DNA of 64,000 nt, from NCBI GenBank assembly GCA_028274465.1, contig CM051457.1:74250496-74314495 (forward strand), in the 5' to 3' direction. The first letter of the stretch is position 1. Each line of letters starts with the position of its first letter. The translations under genes and the position numbers were made by a program. The stretch is from Plantago ovata. Its lineage: Eukaryota; Streptophyta; Magnoliopsida; Lamiales; Plantaginaceae. Below the pieces are notes generated by a model, which was not told where the DNA came from, did no database searches, and was given only the letters and a program-made list of their open reading frames with translations. Shown piece after piece: positions 21,116 through 32,155 of the stretch.

Positions 21116-21912
21116 GCAATACTTTCATACGTTGCACCTAAACCTTTTTTCTGAGATGGATCTCTTAGATAAGAGTTTAGTTCAGTCAGCGTATTACTCG
21201 CATCAGCATAAGATTTGAAATTGATTTTCATCTTTTTCTTTTCTTGTATTTCAACAAGTAACTTTAGAATTGAGAACTGATACTCTTCCAATTCTATTGC
21301 CATTTGAGAATTCTTCTCTGTAGTTTCAGCAATTAACTTCTTGAGATGCAATATTTCAGCATACTTCTTTTCTGACTCTTCTTTCAGCAAAACATACTTT
21401 TCAGTAGTTTGCTTGGTCAGAGTTTCAGCATTCTGTAGTTTCTCTTGCTGGTTGCTCAGAGTTTTCTCAAATCTTTCGATTTCTCCTTCAATTCTATCAA
21501 GGTCAATATCATCTTCACTTTCTGAGTCAGAGTCAGAGGTAGGACTATTTACCTGACCGACCATGAGGCAGAATTCGTAGTTTGACACATCTGGATAAGC
21601 TTCCATAGATATTCCACAAACTTCCTTGCAAATCTCTACATCAAGAGTGGCTTCTTCTTCTTCAGTGTCTGAGCTCTCTACCTCACTGTCTTCAGAACTA
21701 GTATCAATGCAAAGCGCATCGATTTTTGCTTGAAGCTTTTTCTTTTCTTCAGCAATCAAAGCCCTTTTGAACTTCTTGTTCTTTTCAGCAGATTTGCCTT
21801 TCAGCAAAGGACAATTTTCTTTGAAGTGTCCAGGCTTTTTGTAGTAAAAGCAGAGATCATTGTCAACTGCTGGTTCTTCAGAAGAATTTTCTTGCTGAGC
21901 TTGCTTGTTCAT
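21094..21912 (-). pseudogene. gag: S gag, C-terminal part with altered zinc knuckle
   Basis: The knuckle reads DLCFYYKKPGHFKENCPLL. A CCHC finger expects Cys at the second position (CxxCxxxxHxxxxC), and here it is Tyr (TAC for TGC). Acidic and coiled-coil stretches follow, with many Glu/Lys/Gln and heptad-like runs (DLDRIEGEIERFEKTL, EKYVLLKEESEKKYAEIL). The last 15 or so codons run into E1-derived DNA near 21094-21140, so the natural C-terminus and the following protease are lost. It lies in a different frame from the N-terminal part. Confidence 0.85.
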
Positions 21913-22027
21913 CGAGCTAGCTTCATTCTTGTATTTATGGTAGTTATTACCAAGATGCTTTTTCAGCTTCTCTTTTGCTTTTCTCCTTTCAAGTTCCTTA
22001 CTGATAATTTCTTCATGTTTTTAACAA

Positions 22028-22813
22028 CTAAAGCATTTTCATCAGCAGGCTATTTATCATTCTTCTTTCAGAAGATGACGGCTTTGCAGCAAGAGCAATG
22101 TTTTGCGATTTTTCAGCAAACACATTTTCTCTTTGCTTTGTCTCGTAGTTGACAGTAGCAAGATGAGAAAACAACTCTGTAGGTGTGATATTTGGAATTC
22201 CTTTATTATAATAGAAATTCTGAGTATGAATCCATTCTTGGTTCAGACTTCCAATAATGGTTTTCACCGTCTCAGAATCTGAATAGAGGTTTCCAACTCC
22301 TAAGGCAGCCATCTCACTTACTAGAGTTGTGAATCTGAAATCGAAGTCTTCCAGTGACTCATTTGTACCTTGTTTATAGTTCTGGAACTTTAACTTAAGC
22401 CCTTCGAGTTTGTTTTTCTTGGTTTTGTCAGATCCAACACAAAGATCTTGAACCATTTTCCAAGCTTTCTTAGCAGTTTTGGCACCCCACAGTTTGCACT
22501 GTATAGTATCCAGAGTTGATCGAATAATGATTTTTCTTGCTTGGGCATCAAGACGGAATCTTTTGGCTTCGTCGAAAGTCCATTCCTCTCTTGGTTTTGG
22601 AACAACAGTATCGACTGGTTCACCTAAGATAGTTTCCTTACCAGCTTCTGTGGTTTTGTGAGGAAAACTTCTCTCAAGTTTAGTGATCTTGATAGGTCCA
22701 TCATTTATGACAGTGACCATTTCATCACTAATGGCCTCAAGATGTAGCATCATGTTGTTTCACCATTTTTCATAGTTTTCCAGCTTGAGCAAGGCAGCGT
22801 CTTCTAAAGACAT
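22028..22813 (-). pseudogene. gag: S gag, N-terminal capsid part (UBN2/DUF4219 type)
   Basis: The natural start is probably ATG at 22813-22811 (MSLEDAALLKLENYEKW). A TGA at 22762-22760 replaces the second Trp of the usual YEKWW block, and reading resumes with NNMMLHLEAISDEM. Copia gag blocks follow: AKRFRLDAQARKIIIRSTLD, KAWKMVQDLC, LKFQNYKQGTNESLEDFDFRF and VKTIIGSLNQEWIHTQNF. The frame ends at 22028, with a frameshift before the zinc-knuckle part. Gag would form the particle shell. Confidence 0.9.
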
Positions 22814-22911
22814 CCTGTCAGCAAAAGACTACCAAACTGATCAAGTGAGAGTGATTTACGGAAAGCACCTAAGGGGATCTAGGTTCAATGCTGAAGGTTA
22901 AACAACCTCCA

Positions 22912-22923
22912 GCTCTGATATCA
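22912..22923 (-). promoter_or_regulatory. S primer binding site (initiator Met tRNA)
   Basis: The - strand reads TGATATCAGAGC two bases after the 5' LTR end. Plant tRNA-iMet primers pair with TGGTATCAGAGC, so there is one mismatch (G to A). Confidence 0.85.
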
Positions 22924-22925
22924 CT

Positions 22926-24441
22926 TGTTGGTCCCTTTAAACAACAAGAGAAGACTAGAGGGGGGGTGAATAGTCTTTTCAAACTTTCGTCGTATAAAAA
23001 CTTTCTCAGCAAGTGCTTATTACTTTTCAGTAATGAGTTTGCTGATATTTAACTTTCTCAACAAGTACTAGTTACTTTTCAGTAACGATTTTTACTGGTA
23101 CTTTAAAAACAGAGTGCGGAAGTCTTTATACAATAAGTGCTTTTCAGAGAGTGTTAGTTTCAGCAAGTGAGTAGAGTGACAGTGTACAAAGAGTATAGCT
23201 TGCTGAAAACTAAATGCGGTAAAGTAAATCACACAAACACTTTTATAGTGGTATCTGAGAGTGGCGTAATCTCTCAACTAATACACTTTGTCCTTTCTAG
23301 GACTGAATCAAATAAGATAAGCTTGAGGTTCCTAACAACACCTATCTATAATGATTCTTCAGAAACCAAAGCACACTTACTTCGTTTCCAACCTAACTAG
23401 AGAACGAAAACTTGTTCTCCACCAAACTTGGGACACTTAATCAACAAAACTAAGCTTGATTAATTCCCCCTGAATTTCACGCCTGAAAAAGGGTGTTTAT
23501 CAGTTAGAGAGGTTTGGGATGAGATGACTTGAGTACAACTTTTTCAGCTATAACAAGTTATCTAAAGAAACACCACTTGGAATACTTTTCAGTAAACAAG
23601 TTAAGTTGTTTCTGGTGTCAAGACTTGTTCTTGTTCGAAAGAAAGAACACCTAACTAATTTCTTAGTCGTGAATGTTCTACTTCTTCCCGAGTAGCTTTT
23701 GTTTTAAGCTTAAGTCTTGGAACCGATCAATAGGCAGTAAAGAGTATGGAAGATTGAGTGTTTAAGAACAAGTGATAGTCTGATCACGTTGTTGACACAC
23801 TTCAAGTCTTTGCCGGATGACCTCTATTTATAGTTAATCAAGGGAGCCGTTTGAATTTAAAATTCTAAGACTTTGTTCCTTAAGATGTCACTATCTTGCT
23901 TTTGTACTTTCAGCAGCGTCCTTCATTTGTCTTCTGGTCTTCATGTTCTTCGCGTGCTTACTTTGCATTTAATGTTCATTTGAATCGAATTCAAATGTGA
24001 ACGTTGGAGCCAAAATGCAAGTACTTTCAGCAAGGAGGTCACATATGTATTTCAGCAAGCAGTCAGTCTCACTTTCAGCAAGCACAACTTACTCTGTCAT
24101 ATATATTTTCACTTATGCGAGCTGTTGCTGAAATTTCCACTTTCTCAGCAACATGTGCCTTTGTAGATACCATACTCAGAATTCTTCTTAAGTCTCCAGT
24201 CTTCGAAATCTTCAAGTTTCTGAGCGGTTCTAGTGCTTCATTAGTTCATTTGTAAAAACAAAGTACATCATCAGCAAAACTAAAGCACCTAACTAGTACC
24301 TACACTAAGTCTTCAGCAAACGTTTCTCTTTTACAATGTCCTTAAAATTCTAAATTCCTATGGACCTTAAGAGTACTAGTTACTGGACTTTCCTTAATTT
24401 AGCATGGTTAATTGCTCATCAAAACTACAAGTTTCCTACCA
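22926..24441 (-). repeat. S 5' LTR
   Basis: 1516 bp, TGTTGGTCCC...CTACCA, partner of 1587-3098. TATA candidate at 23833-23824 on the - strand. The target duplication TGTGG follows at 24442-24446. Confidence 0.93.
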
Positions 24442-24446
24442 TGTGG

Positions 24447-25990
24447 GGACTCCTAGCATCGTATCTAGTTCAAGTCAAGAGATAACCAAGACTCATGATC
24501 TTGAAACTAGTGGTTTTCCTGGAAATTCAAAGCAAGAGATAACCAAGGCTCATGACACTGAAATCAGTGGAAATAAACATGATAGTAATTCAATGCAAGA
24601 GAATACAAATGCTCATGGCTTTTAAACAAAGAACAAATATTTGGTCCATATTTTCTAACCTTGCTTGGTAGAAAATGTTTGAAGACAAAGCATTGTCTAT
24701 TGTTGATACTCCTTGGAAGGATCTCATTGAAAGTGAATAGGTTCCGTCCTACAAAATCAAGATTGGCAACTAGTTGATCTTCCTCCCGAAATGAAATCAC
24801 TAGCTAGGTTGCAAGCAAGTGCGGTCGTGAACAATAGTAGAAAACAAGTGGAACTAATTATACAAATAACATTCATAAGAGCGTTCATTGTCATAGCAAC
24901 TTTGGATGACTTTGAGGTACCTCACGTGGATGTTAAGGTAGCCTCCCAAATGTTGATTTGGAAGAAGAAACTTACATGGTATAGCCAGAGTGGTATTCTA
25001 GTTTGAGATAAGGAGACAAGACTCGTCATCTTGAGAAATAGAGGTGCGAGCTGAAATTGATATCAAGAGAAATTCGATAATATGTTATTATCTCGAGATT
25101 TCTCTACAAACGAGTAGTACAAATGCATATACGTGAAAAAAGATTCAAAATCTTTCGTAATGATTTGTTTCTACACCGGTCATATGCTCATGATTGGGGG
25201 AGTAGTTCCGAAGAGATCTTGGAGATCATGAACATGCTGGAAATGTAGTTGACATGAAGGATATGAGCATAACATATGTGATCTTAGAAATTTAGATTTC
25301 TGAGAATGTTTATGTGTTATCACTTTCGCAATCTCATTACATTGAGGATGTCTTGAGGAGACTCAATATTTTGTTCAATTATCGCTTAAGGTGTTGATGA
25401 GTATGAACAAACAAATATTGTGAAGAATCATGTTTAAACCCACAACAAAGGACGGTTTGCAAAAATCGTTGGCCCAGTTATGTACATTGGTAATTGTACA
25501 CGATCGGAATTGGCATACCCGACCAATAAGTTGGCAAGATTTATGCATGATCCGGGCCAAGATCATTGGACAACATTGGATAGGGTATTGAGATACCTAT
25601 AACACACGTTCAAATATGTTCTTCTCTATTCGAGATATCCAGTTGTAAGGAGTAATACAATGATGCTAGTTGGATATTCGAACGCAAGAACACCAATTTC
25701 ACAATGAGGAACATTTTTACCATTGGTGGAGTTGTGGTGTGTCTTGGAATCCGTGCCTTCAAGAAAAATGATTTACTGTGGCGGTAAAACTACACTTGGA
25801 AGAGCACTAAGTAGAATGGTAAGTCTAGACACACTTGTCATAGACATAATACCATTAAGCAGTTGATCTCCATGGGAGTTATCTCTTTGGATTTTGAAAT
25901 CAAAAGATAACATTGCGGATCCGCTAATAAAAACATACATGGTAGATCAAGAGATACTGCTTGTCTAGGTGAATGGGGTAAACCCCACAT
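24447..25990 (+). pseudogene. pol: decayed Copia element X: linker, RT and RNase H
   Basis: This continues element X after the S insertion. A linker with a repeated QEITK-HD-E-SG phrase (about 24470-24580) leads to an RT remnant readable as FIRAFIVIATLDDFEVPHVDV at about 24865-24935, the usual first-Asp block. The catalytic YVDD block (about 25175-25205) is destroyed. Matches to SQSHYIEDVL (about 25330-25360) and to the RNase H block MYIGNCTRSELAYPTNKLARF (about 25480-25545) and RVLRYL follow. There are many stops and frameshifts, so it is far older than S. Confidence 0.75.
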
Positions 25991-26599
25991 CATCAAGAAT
26001 TGTACGGTGGAAACCCAACCATACTGACTGGAGATCCCAAGAATTTGGTTCAATGTGGAAAACTAAGCGGTACGAATTCAATTAAGCGCTTCGAGAGTGT
26101 GCTCGACACACTAAGAAGTAAGAGCACTTCGGATGATGTCACTTGTGAAAATAACTCCAAAGTTCATTCCCGTGTAAGACACTAAGTGCTATCCTGCAGA
26201 AAGGGTAAAGGGTGAGTTTATGAACTCTTAATGAATCCCAAACTTGAGCTCCGCATCGGTCAAGTGGGACATTGGCATGATGTCCTTGTTGGGGTTCACC
26301 TATCTAAGTGCGAAGACGGGCCACTTCAAACGAAAGCACTTATGAGAAACCAGGAGCTGTTAACGGTCAAAACGTACATACCATAAGAACCTGAAATGAG
26401 TACAGGGTTGTGATAGTGTGAATTATCTTTGTATTGGTATACACAAAACGCCGACCGGTTCAAGGCCTCAGGTCCACCGCGTGGCAAGTATATCTGAAGG
26501 TAATTTACTAGGGAGATTCAAAGCGAAAGCTATTGACCCCGATGCTATCATTTCTCGCCGAAAGAGTGCATGTGCAACAATTCCCTTTCATGTGGGGAT
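25991..26599 (+). other. X 3' untranslated region and polypurine tract
   Basis: Contains GTGGAAACCCAACCATACTGA (the inverse partner is in Y near 50430-50460) and a long non-coding stretch ending in the purine run TCATGTGGGGAT, directly before a TGTTGG LTR start. Element Y carries the same region on the other strand at 29440-29606 and 50005 onward. Confidence 0.7.
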
Positions 26600-26796
26600 T
26601 GTTGGAAATTTTAGTGAAACGAATGAGCTTTTAATTCGTTCGATGTATTGGTCGTTTGGGCCCAACGCATTAGAAACAAGCTTTCTATGTTCGTGTATTT
26701 CCATTTGTTGAAATGGATGTCACTAAAGCGTTAAGTCAATAAAATCCCGTGTGGTGAAAGGTGATTAATGCACATAGTGTTTGATCAATACATGGA
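26600..26796 (+). repeat. X 3' LTR, first 197 bp, cut by a LINE
   Basis: TGTTGGAAATTTTAGTG after the polypurine tract is the expected LTR start. The sequence is lost at 26797, where the LINE poly(A) end begins. I did not find the rest of this LTR in the window. Confidence 0.6.
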
Positions 26797-28589
26797 TTTT
26801 TTTTGAATCAGCCAAATTTTCATTAATATAAATAAAGAAGGAGCATAAGAGATGCTAGAATACAAGAAAAGAAAATACAAAGTCTTGAATAAAAAATAAA
26901 ATTAAAAGAAAAAAACAACAGCTGATGAAACGGAACTAGAAAAGTGAAGCAGCAACGCTTCCGAACGTAAACCCAAAGAAACAAACAGCCAAGAGACTTA
27001 TCCCACAGAAACCAAATCCAAGTAGTAGAACCAGTACAAATCAGTATCCAGGGGAAGTCAGCTAATGAAAGGCCAATGAGAATCTAAAGCTTTCCACAGA
27101 CATACATGACTTCCAACAAACAGTCAAGCCAAAGCCACCGAAACAGAAGCAAAACCCTTCAGCGTACATACAAAACGCCAAAATGTAAATCCAAACCAAA
27201 GCCAGGAACCAAGAACGCCGACTTAAATGCACACACTCCTACATCCTATGTCGGCACATGATCTTAAAACGAGCAACTTTTGGATAGGAACATCCGAAGT
27301 TCCATCAAACGCCAAGGTCAATCATTGTTAATGCGGGATGGCTACGACTTATGTTACACTAACCCTCCTCTTAAAATTACAATACCCACAAGTGGCAAGA
27401 AATTTAAAGCTAACATCAAGTAAGGTGATGGGCCAAGGAGACAAGGAGAGGAAAAAGAAAAGACAACTCCAAGATTTTACTCTTAAATCTAACGATTCAA
27501 GTCCTTGGATTGAAATTCGGTTGGAGAAAAGCCAACAGTAACAATACTCCTTCCAAATCCACTCACCAATCCCATCACAACAAGGGGCACCTCTTGTTTG
27601 CAGAGTACACGTCCAGCTTTCAAAACATTTGAAACAGCAACGCCAGTAGCTACTGCACACCTAGAAAAAACGTCAAGGCACCAAGCAAGAAAACCAACAC
27701 CCTAAAAACAGCCTTAAAAATCGCTAAAGGACTTCTTCATTAAATCAATAAGCAGAATAGAGAAATTGTACATTCTGCTACCCTCACCATTACTTTAAAA
27801 GAATGAAATTATGAAGGAAAAGAAAGGGCACAACCTAAAATGATCGTGTAATCCTAACTTTCAACAATAACCCCATCAAGTAGCATTTTAAGGAAAGGAC
27901 ATAATATAAAGATCTCGTAGACTACCACTCATGATTTACGGAAGAAACAAAGTCCACCAAAGGTCCCAACACCGATGAGAGCAGAAAAAAAAAAAAACAA
28001 AACAAAACAACAGCCAATAGATAAAACTGAGAAAATAAGAAGTACACCAGTAAGGCATCGTGAAAGGGGAGAACACAAAAAACCTTTACAGCCTTTTGTT
28101 GATCATGACGAAACCGACCAGAACACTTTCTGTTTTCAAGTCCAAACAGAAAACCAGCTTGACCTTACCCTCTCCAGTGACCAACCGCAAGACTGAAGCT
28201 CCGAAGATACGATACCAAATGAAGTTCAGTGATCAAGACAGAGATTTGGTGCCAAGAACCAATCGGCCGCATTGTTGGTATGAGAAAGTCGACCCTTTCC
28301 TTTCAACCAAGTCCAACAAGTTATGTTTATTTTTTCGATGACTTGCCAATGACTCCATTCCACCCCATTAAAGATGAAATCATTTCGTACCTTCCAAAGA
28401 ATCCAAATACTCGCAAACCACACCACTAACCACTCCTTCCTTTCCCCCTTTACCACCCAAGACGAGATCAGCTCCAAAGTCACCTCCAAAGAGCCATCTA
28501 GTGGAATTGAGACACTGAGCCAAGTCCAAAGAGAGTCCCAAATCCTTACAACAAACGGGCACGCTCCTAGTAGATTCCACTAGGATTCT
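26797..28589 (-). mobile_element. LINE (non-LTR retrotransposon), 5' truncated
   Basis: The - strand ends ...TTAATGAAAATTTGGCTGATTC followed by eight A (26804-26797), typical of plant LINE 3' tails. A LINE ORF2 C-terminal segment lies at 28226-28590. About 1.4 kb between (26805-28225) has no gene I recognise and would be 3' untranslated or decayed. The 5' side is cut at 28590 where the Y LTR starts. No target duplication was found. Confidence 0.7.
28226..28589 (-). pseudogene. LINE ORF2 C-terminal fragment
   Basis: The reading ...WLVVWFASIWILWKVRNDFIFNG followed by WQVIEKINITCWTWLKG matches the tryptophan-rich tail that follows the zinc-binding region of plant LINE ORF2 proteins (the W-IW--RN--IF pattern). 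The RT and endonuclease parts are absent. The N-terminal part (about 28490-28589) lies in a neighbouring frame. Confidence 0.7.
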
Positions 28590-29439
28590 GTTGGAAAATA
28601 TAGGGAGCAAACTGGGACGTATCGAAATGTATAAACTGGAAATTGATTGAAACAACAAATCTGCAGAGTCGAGGGTAGCCCTCTCTCCTTAACACTTTAT
28701 TCGCCCTGCACTCGGTGCTCACAGTATTCAGACGCCCAAGATACAACTGCAGTGAGTTTTTGTATACAAGCACTTGAAATATAAAACTCGGGTGGACTAC
28801 TACAATATGGAAAGACAAACTTTTAGAAAGTAAGAGAAGAAGAAGCAGGCAATGGATTTCTACATCCATTTCCGTTATAGAATTCTTATGTAAATCCAAC
28901 ATGGGTTTATTAATAGTTTTGAAAGGTTCTAAGTGAAGAGGTGCAACTCTTGAGAATGTAACTTCTCACTCCAGAATCTATATCTATTCAAGTTGCAACA
29001 CACGTTTTCATCAAGAGATGTAATAGTCCAGTGGAAAAATCTCCAACTCTCAACCAAGAGGTCTTGGGTTTGACACCTTCACGTGTCAACCTATCTACTT
29101 ATTATTTTTACACCTCTCCAACTATTCCACTCTTTATCAAGAGTGCTAATTCAAATAACTCCATAACAAAATATTATTTTTTAATATTTTGCTCCTTCCT
29201 TCTTAATTTTAGCTACTTCCAACTTTTAGTCTTCCACAACTAGCACACTAACCAACACACTTCGAGCATTAATTACTCTTTCACAAATGAATTTTAGTAA
29301 CAAATGTTCAAGTGGCTTCTACTATTTTAGTAGATTATTCAGGTTCAAGAAAACTCCATTTCCAATGTGTGAGACGTCTCTCTTTGTTATAGTGCGTTGT
29401 CATAGATAGACCAACCATGGTTTGGCTAAAATTCCAATA
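28590..29439 (-). repeat. LTR of decayed Copia element Y (3' LTR)
   Basis: It runs TGTTGGAAAATATAG ... ATTCCAATA and is followed by TCCCCACATGAAAG, the complement of the CATGTGGGGA polypurine tract seen in X. The - strand LTR start is TATTGG where TGTTGG is expected, a single transition. The interior is AT-rich with no gene. The pre-insertion 5 bp are GATTC (28585-28589). The other end lies beyond the readable part of Y. Confidence 0.7.
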
Positions 29440-29606
29440 ATCCCCACATGAAAGAGAATTGATGCTCACAGCACTACGTCGTGCTCCAGCCTGACTTTCC
29501 AGCGAGAATATTATTGCGTCGGGGTAGATAGCGTTGGGCTTTGAATCATCCCTAGTAGAATACCATCGGACTTACTTGCCACACGGTGAACGTGATGTCT
29601 TGAACC
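29440..29606 (-). other. Y internal 3' region, left of the Tat insertion
   Basis: Inverse counterpart of X 26450-26598: polypurine tract, GGGGTAGATAGCG, CCACACGGTGAACG and CTTGAACC are shared. The Tat element interrupts it at 29607 and it resumes at 50005. Confidence 0.7.
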
Positions 29607-30393
29607 TGTTGAAGGGTAATTCGTGTTTCTTTATAAGTTCGCAGTGAGTCGCTAATCTAAGTTATTCTAGTTCTTCTTCTTGTAGTGTTCCTCTAGGATA
29701 GGTAGTGAACCTTCTTGCGGCTTCCTCGTACCTGAAATATACTGGAGGGGGGGGGTTAGTGTCTCTTGCCCGGTCTGTAAAATATCAGACCGGAGTGACG
29801 ACTTTACGAGTAGGGAGTTGTGAGGCTTCCATAGTACGAGTAGTAAATGTGGTGGTTGAGAGGTATTAATGCTTACTGTTGAGAAGTGAATGAAGCCTTT
29901 ATATACTTGTGGACTTTTATCTCCAGGTCGCGTAGGATCACGACACGTGTACGATTGAGATTGAGGCCTTGCTTGGCCCAAGCCCATTAGGGAGGTCCAT
30001 GGGCCTTGGCCCAAGGGAGGGACCCTGGCTGGTCGCTCAGGGTCCTCGAGCCTCCCTTGTACGTAGGAGGTGTGAGTAGTGTCCTGTCCAGTTTCTGTCA
30101 AAGAGCGTTACCTTGACGTAAGGCCTAGTTTCTCTCAGAGAGTGTTACCTTGACGTAAGGCCTCCTCGAGCCCTAGAGATGCTCCTCGAGCTCACTGGCT
30201 GCTTTGTCTTTGTGATGAGCTTATTTTGAGGGTTGGCCTCCTAGTGATGGTCGGACCCTATGTTGGTCGAACCACACCTTAGTGACATAGTTGGGTGTGG
30301 TCGCGCCCCTTGAAGGACGGTCTATAATGCTTTGTCGCGCTCTTAGACCGCTCCAGTTCGTACATGTGGACTGGACATATTTCAACACTAACA
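29607..30393 (-). repeat. Tat 3' LTR
   Basis: 787 bp. TATA candidate TATATAAA on the - strand (29905-29898). The CTTGACGTAAGGCCT block is present twice (about 30110-30165). Confidence 0.94.
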
Positions 30394-30412
30394 TATGTCC
30401 CCCTAGTTTCCA
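30394..30412 (-). promoter_or_regulatory. Tat polypurine tract
   Basis: The - strand reads AACTAGGGGGACATA directly before the LTR start TGTTAGTG. Confidence 0.8.
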
Positions 30413-30639
30413 AGTATCTTTGTAGAAGATAGTTGAGGAACTATGTTGAAGTATAGGTCGAGCAGAGTCTTGACTAGTAGTGGGCGAAAAAAGATTTCCG
30501 TATTCGCACCTTGGTATTTCCCTCCTCCTATCTCTCCCTCCCCCCCCCTTTTATAGGGTGCGAGCAGACGTTGCTCGGACCTTATGAAAAGAGGTATATT
30601 TGCTGGGTAGAGATTGGATCTGGGTATGTATTCCTTGGT

Positions 30640-31040
30640 GGAGTGGAATGACCTCTCACCGCTTTTTTCCTTGCAAATTATCTCGAGGAGAGATAATTGT
30701 GAGACTGGAATGACTGCTTGCCGCTTTTTTCCTTGCAAATTATCTCGAGGAGAGATAATTTGAGAGTGAAATGGAATGACTGCTTGCCGCTTTTTTCCTT
30801 GCAAATTATCTCGAGGAGAGATAATTGTGAGAGTGGAATGGAATGACTGCTTGCCGATTTTTTCCTTGCAAATTATCTCGAGGAGAGATACTTCTGAGAG
30901 TGGAATGGAATGACTGCTTGCCGCTTTTTTCCTTGCAAATTATCTCGAGGAGAGATAATTCTGAGAGTGGAATGGAATGACTGCTTGCCGTTTTTTTCCT
31001 TGCAAATTATCTCGAGGAGAGATAATTCTGAGAGTGGCTC
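30640..31040 (+). repeat. six tandem repeats of 62-67 bp upstream of the antisense gene
   Basis: TTGCAAATTATCTCGAGG starts at 30671, 30733, 30799, 30866, 30933 and 31000 (steps 62, 66, 67, 67, 67). Each unit holds TGACTGCTTGCCGC, a T run and an inverted repeat with arms AATTATCTC and GAGATAATT. A weaker copy follows at about 31060-31115. The array lies 300-700 bp upstream of the TATA box of the antisense gene. Confidence 0.92.
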
Positions 31041-31348
31041 CTCGATCCATCATAATGTATCCGTCGATTTTTTGTCTTGCCATCCTTTTTTATCTGCGGT
31101 ATCTCGAGGAGGGATGCTTTTGAGGGTTGCTCTACGATATGGTCGTCGCTCTATCCCTAATCCAAGTGGTGCGGTACTCGCACTACGAATTACCTAGTGT
31201 GATTAGTGCGCCCGAGCCCGAGCGGGAGAGTGGAGGGTAAAATAGAGAATTCGCCAGGCGGCCGTGATCTGGGCCGTTGATAGTGGCCATGTGGTCGATC
31301 CGGATGGAGCGAGGGCATACGACGGTTCATATCCCCGAGATACCCTTC

Positions 31349-31356
31349 TATAAATA
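31349..31356 (+). promoter_or_regulatory. TATA box of the Tat antisense gene
   Basis: TCTATAAATAGACC is a canonical plant TATA context. About 30 bp downstream lies CACACTTTTCGCAATCC, a plausible transcription start (about 31380). It is followed by a purine-rich leader and then a splice donor at 31571. Confidence 0.65.
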
Positions 31357-31570
31357 GACCGATACTCGGTCGTTCCACACTTTTCGCAATCCGAACACTC
31401 AGAGCAAAAAAGAGAGAGCGAGGAGCGTATTTCAGTGATCGACGAGCAAGGTGATCGACACAAGAAGAGCGCGAGGAGCAAATTCCGTTGTCCAGAACCC
31501 GTTTTTTCAGGCGAACTTCAACTTTTTCGGCTTCCTTTCCGGCTTCCATCCTTCCAACACTTAGTATCAA

Positions 31571-32155
31571 GTAAGTTTTCGCATTCCAATTACGATTACT
31601 TGCTTTAATTGCCTCTTTTTTGCTTAAATTCGCCCCTACACGCTTTCAAGTTTTCGATTTTGGCTTTGCATATCTCCCCTATTCCGTTGCCTGATTATTC
31701 GCCGGTGGGTGGTGGCCTTTGAACGGCCTTGGACTTAAAAGACACTAAATTGAACTGTAAATGGCCCTTAATTGAAGCGGTTTGACCTGTATGGCTGTAG
31801 GATGAATTCCCCCTTTCGTATGCCTTTTTATATTCCTGTAACCCCTGTTGCCTCCTCCTTAGATTATGGTCGTACAAGTAACTGTAGGAACATTTTCTTT
31901 TTTCGAGCGGTTGGTCGCTCGTATACTCCTCGTTTTTATATTCCTGCTCGCTCCTGTCTGTTTATCTGCATGCTTGCCTGCTCGCTCTCGCTTGTTTCGA
32001 GTGGTTGGTCGCTCCGTAGTATAACTTCTTGTATCTCTTTTTTCACTATCTTTTGAGATTTTTCTCCGTTCGGGAGGTCGAACATAATGAATATACCTAA
32101 AAGGACCTCTCGGACTATCACAAACCATCCTAATTTCTGCTTTGCCCACCTTTAG
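31571..32155 (+). other. leader intron of the Tat antisense gene
   Basis: Donor ATCAA|GTAAGT at 31571 and acceptor CCACCTTTAG| at 32155, 585 bp, T-rich inside. The ATG follows two bases after the acceptor (32157). A long leader intron is common in strongly expressed plant genes. Predicted from splice motifs only. Confidence 0.6.

Larger units (their letters stand above)
1587..24441 (-). mobile_element. Copia LTR retrotransposon S (Sirevirus-like layout)
   Basis: Two similar LTRs (1587-3098 and 22926-24441) both run TGTTGGTCCC...CA on the + strand. They are flanked by a perfect 5-bp target duplication, TGTGG at 1582-1586 and 24442-24446. The primer site matches initiator Met tRNA apart from one base. 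The order on the - strand is 5' LTR, gag with zinc knuckle, pol (integrase, RT, RNase H), a 1 kb spacer, a very long third frame, a polypurine tract and 3' LTR. Without the nested insertion the element would be about 13.8 kb, long for Copia. Plant Copia elements with an extra frame after pol are typical of Sireviruses, so I infer that affinity. Stops and frameshifts show it is dead. The LTRs differ by roughly 5 percent by eye. Confidence 0.93.

Noticed and set aside
27349..27660. Cysteine/tryptophan-rich frame within the LINE region as a zinc-finger gene
   Set aside because: No regular metal-binding spacing, and it lies in the probable 3' untranslated part of a truncated LINE.
29667..30101. 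Open frame shared by both Tat LTRs
   Set aside because: It lies wholly inside the LTR, is present at 49275-49712 for the same reason, and has no domain.
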